Assembly: GCA_005239615.1 (NCBI GenBank)
Contig: SBBR01000117.1
Span: forward strand, 1 to 5,785
Reading direction: 5' to 3'
Length of the DNA: 5,785 nt
Origin: an archaeon
Lineage (GTDB): Archaea; Iainarchaeota; Iainarchaeia; Iainarchaeales; Iainarchaeaceae
The position numbers were made by a program, and so were the translations under genes. The notes under the pieces were generated by a model. That model was not told the DNA's origin. It did not search any database and worked only from the letters and a program-made list of their open reading frames with translations. Of the stretch, positions 5,446-5,785 are shown one piece after another (positions within the stretch are counted from its first letter, which is position 1; every line of letters starts with the position of its first letter).

Positions 5446-5785
5446 ATGCACAGTGGAAAAATGAATGCCAAAAATTTCCTGCCGCCTCTACCGATAATGG
5501 CTTTCTGCGCCTTGGTTGTGGCGGCAGTGAACGTGCCAATACTTTTTGGCGCAATGAATGCGGGCGGGCTAGTTTATACTCTTTGGGATTTTCCGGAAGA
5601 TTTCCAGATATATGGTTCGTTCATAAACCAAGTGCGCTATTCCCCTTCCCCGGTTCAGGAGAACCTTGCAACGATTGAATCCGGAGGGGCATTTACAGTA
5701 ATACTTTTTTGGGCAATGGGCGTTTTCTCAGCCGCTACGGGCATTTCGGTGCCACTTGCGTTCATAATTTTCAGGGCCATAATAG
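5446..5785 (+). CDS. Polytopic membrane protein, N-terminal part (runs off the window)
   Basis: The frame is open from ATG 5446 to the window edge: 113 codons and no stop. A short polar start is followed by a hydrophobic helix at about residues 12-36 (IMAFCALVVAAVNVPILFGA). A loop of about 45 residues comes next, with WDFPEDFQIYGSFINQVRY (47-65) and ENLATIESGG (72-81). A second hydrophobic stretch follows at about 83-103 (TVILFWAMGVFSAATG onward), and another helix begins at the edge. A first extracytoplasmic loop with acidic residues, a YxSxIxQ motif and ENLxTxE resembles large multi-spanning proteins of GT-C-like type often found in glycan clusters; this is from memory of the pattern and is tentative. 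Its place after two glycosyltransferase-related genes supports a role in glycan assembly or transfer. The protein is surely much longer than the part seen. The GGAGAGG site supports the chosen start. Confidence 0.75.
   Translation, partial: MHSGKMNAKNFLPPLPIMAFCALVVAAVNVPILFGAMNAGGLVYTLWDFPEDFQIYGSFINQVRYSPSPVQENLATIESGGAFTVILFWAMGVFSAATGISVPLAFIIFRAII

Noticed and set aside
5316..5678. Plus-strand open frame of 120 codons overlapping the GT4 end and the membrane protein start
   Set aside because: It overlaps both neighbours out of frame and has no ribosome site. The competing frame from 5446 has a strong ribosome site, helix-like hydrophobic segments and stays open to the edge.

Overview
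The window looks like part of a surface-glycan (nucleotide-sugar and glycosyltransferase) cluster from an uncultured archaeon. The archaeal reading rests on frequent ATA isoleucine codons, A/T-rich TATA-like boxes about 25-30 nt from start codons, one apparently leaderless gene, and GGAG/GGTG-type ribosome sites. A DPANN-like lineage is possible, but this is inference; no rRNA, tRNA or lineage marker is present.

Layout. At the left edge (1-181) there is a 35-codon remnant of a sugar methyltransferase on the minus strand, ending next to a cluster of nested palindromes. A short non-coding stretch follows (182-323). The minus-strand operon then reads leftward from 3402: an NDP-sugar 4,6-dehydratase, a PLP-dependent DegT/DnrJ/EryC1 sugar aminotransferase overlapping it by 32 nt, and a membrane-anchored GT2 glycosyltransferase. 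A divergent intergenic region (3403-3513) separates this from a plus-strand operon: a ribbon-helix-helix (RHH) protein fused to a degenerate sugar-phosphate nucleotidyltransferase domain, a GT4 glycosyltransferase 4 nt later, and the first 113 codons of a polytopic membrane protein that runs off the right edge and has no stop in the window.

How the genes fit together. The dehydratase and aminotransferase together would make an NDP-4-amino-4,6-dideoxyhexose (perosamine-like, though the nucleotide and sugar cannot be fixed from sequence). The GT2 and GT4 enzymes would place sugars on a lipid- or protein-linked glycan. The membrane protein may be a GT-C-like or otherwise glycan-related membrane enzyme.

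The most interesting element is the regulator candidate. The RHH-nucleotidyltransferase fusion lacks the glycine-rich GxGTR...PK nucleotide-binding loop, the EKP glutamate and the C-terminal WxDxG aspartate of active enzymes, so it resembles a pseudoenzyme with a DNA-binding head. Directly upstream lie four copies of TCATAC at exactly 10-bp spacing, filling the gap between the two divergent core promoters and bracketed by a 9-bp inverted repeat. This suggests an autoregulated switch in which a dead nucleotidyltransferase domain senses a sugar phosphate or nucleotide sugar and controls both arms of the locus.
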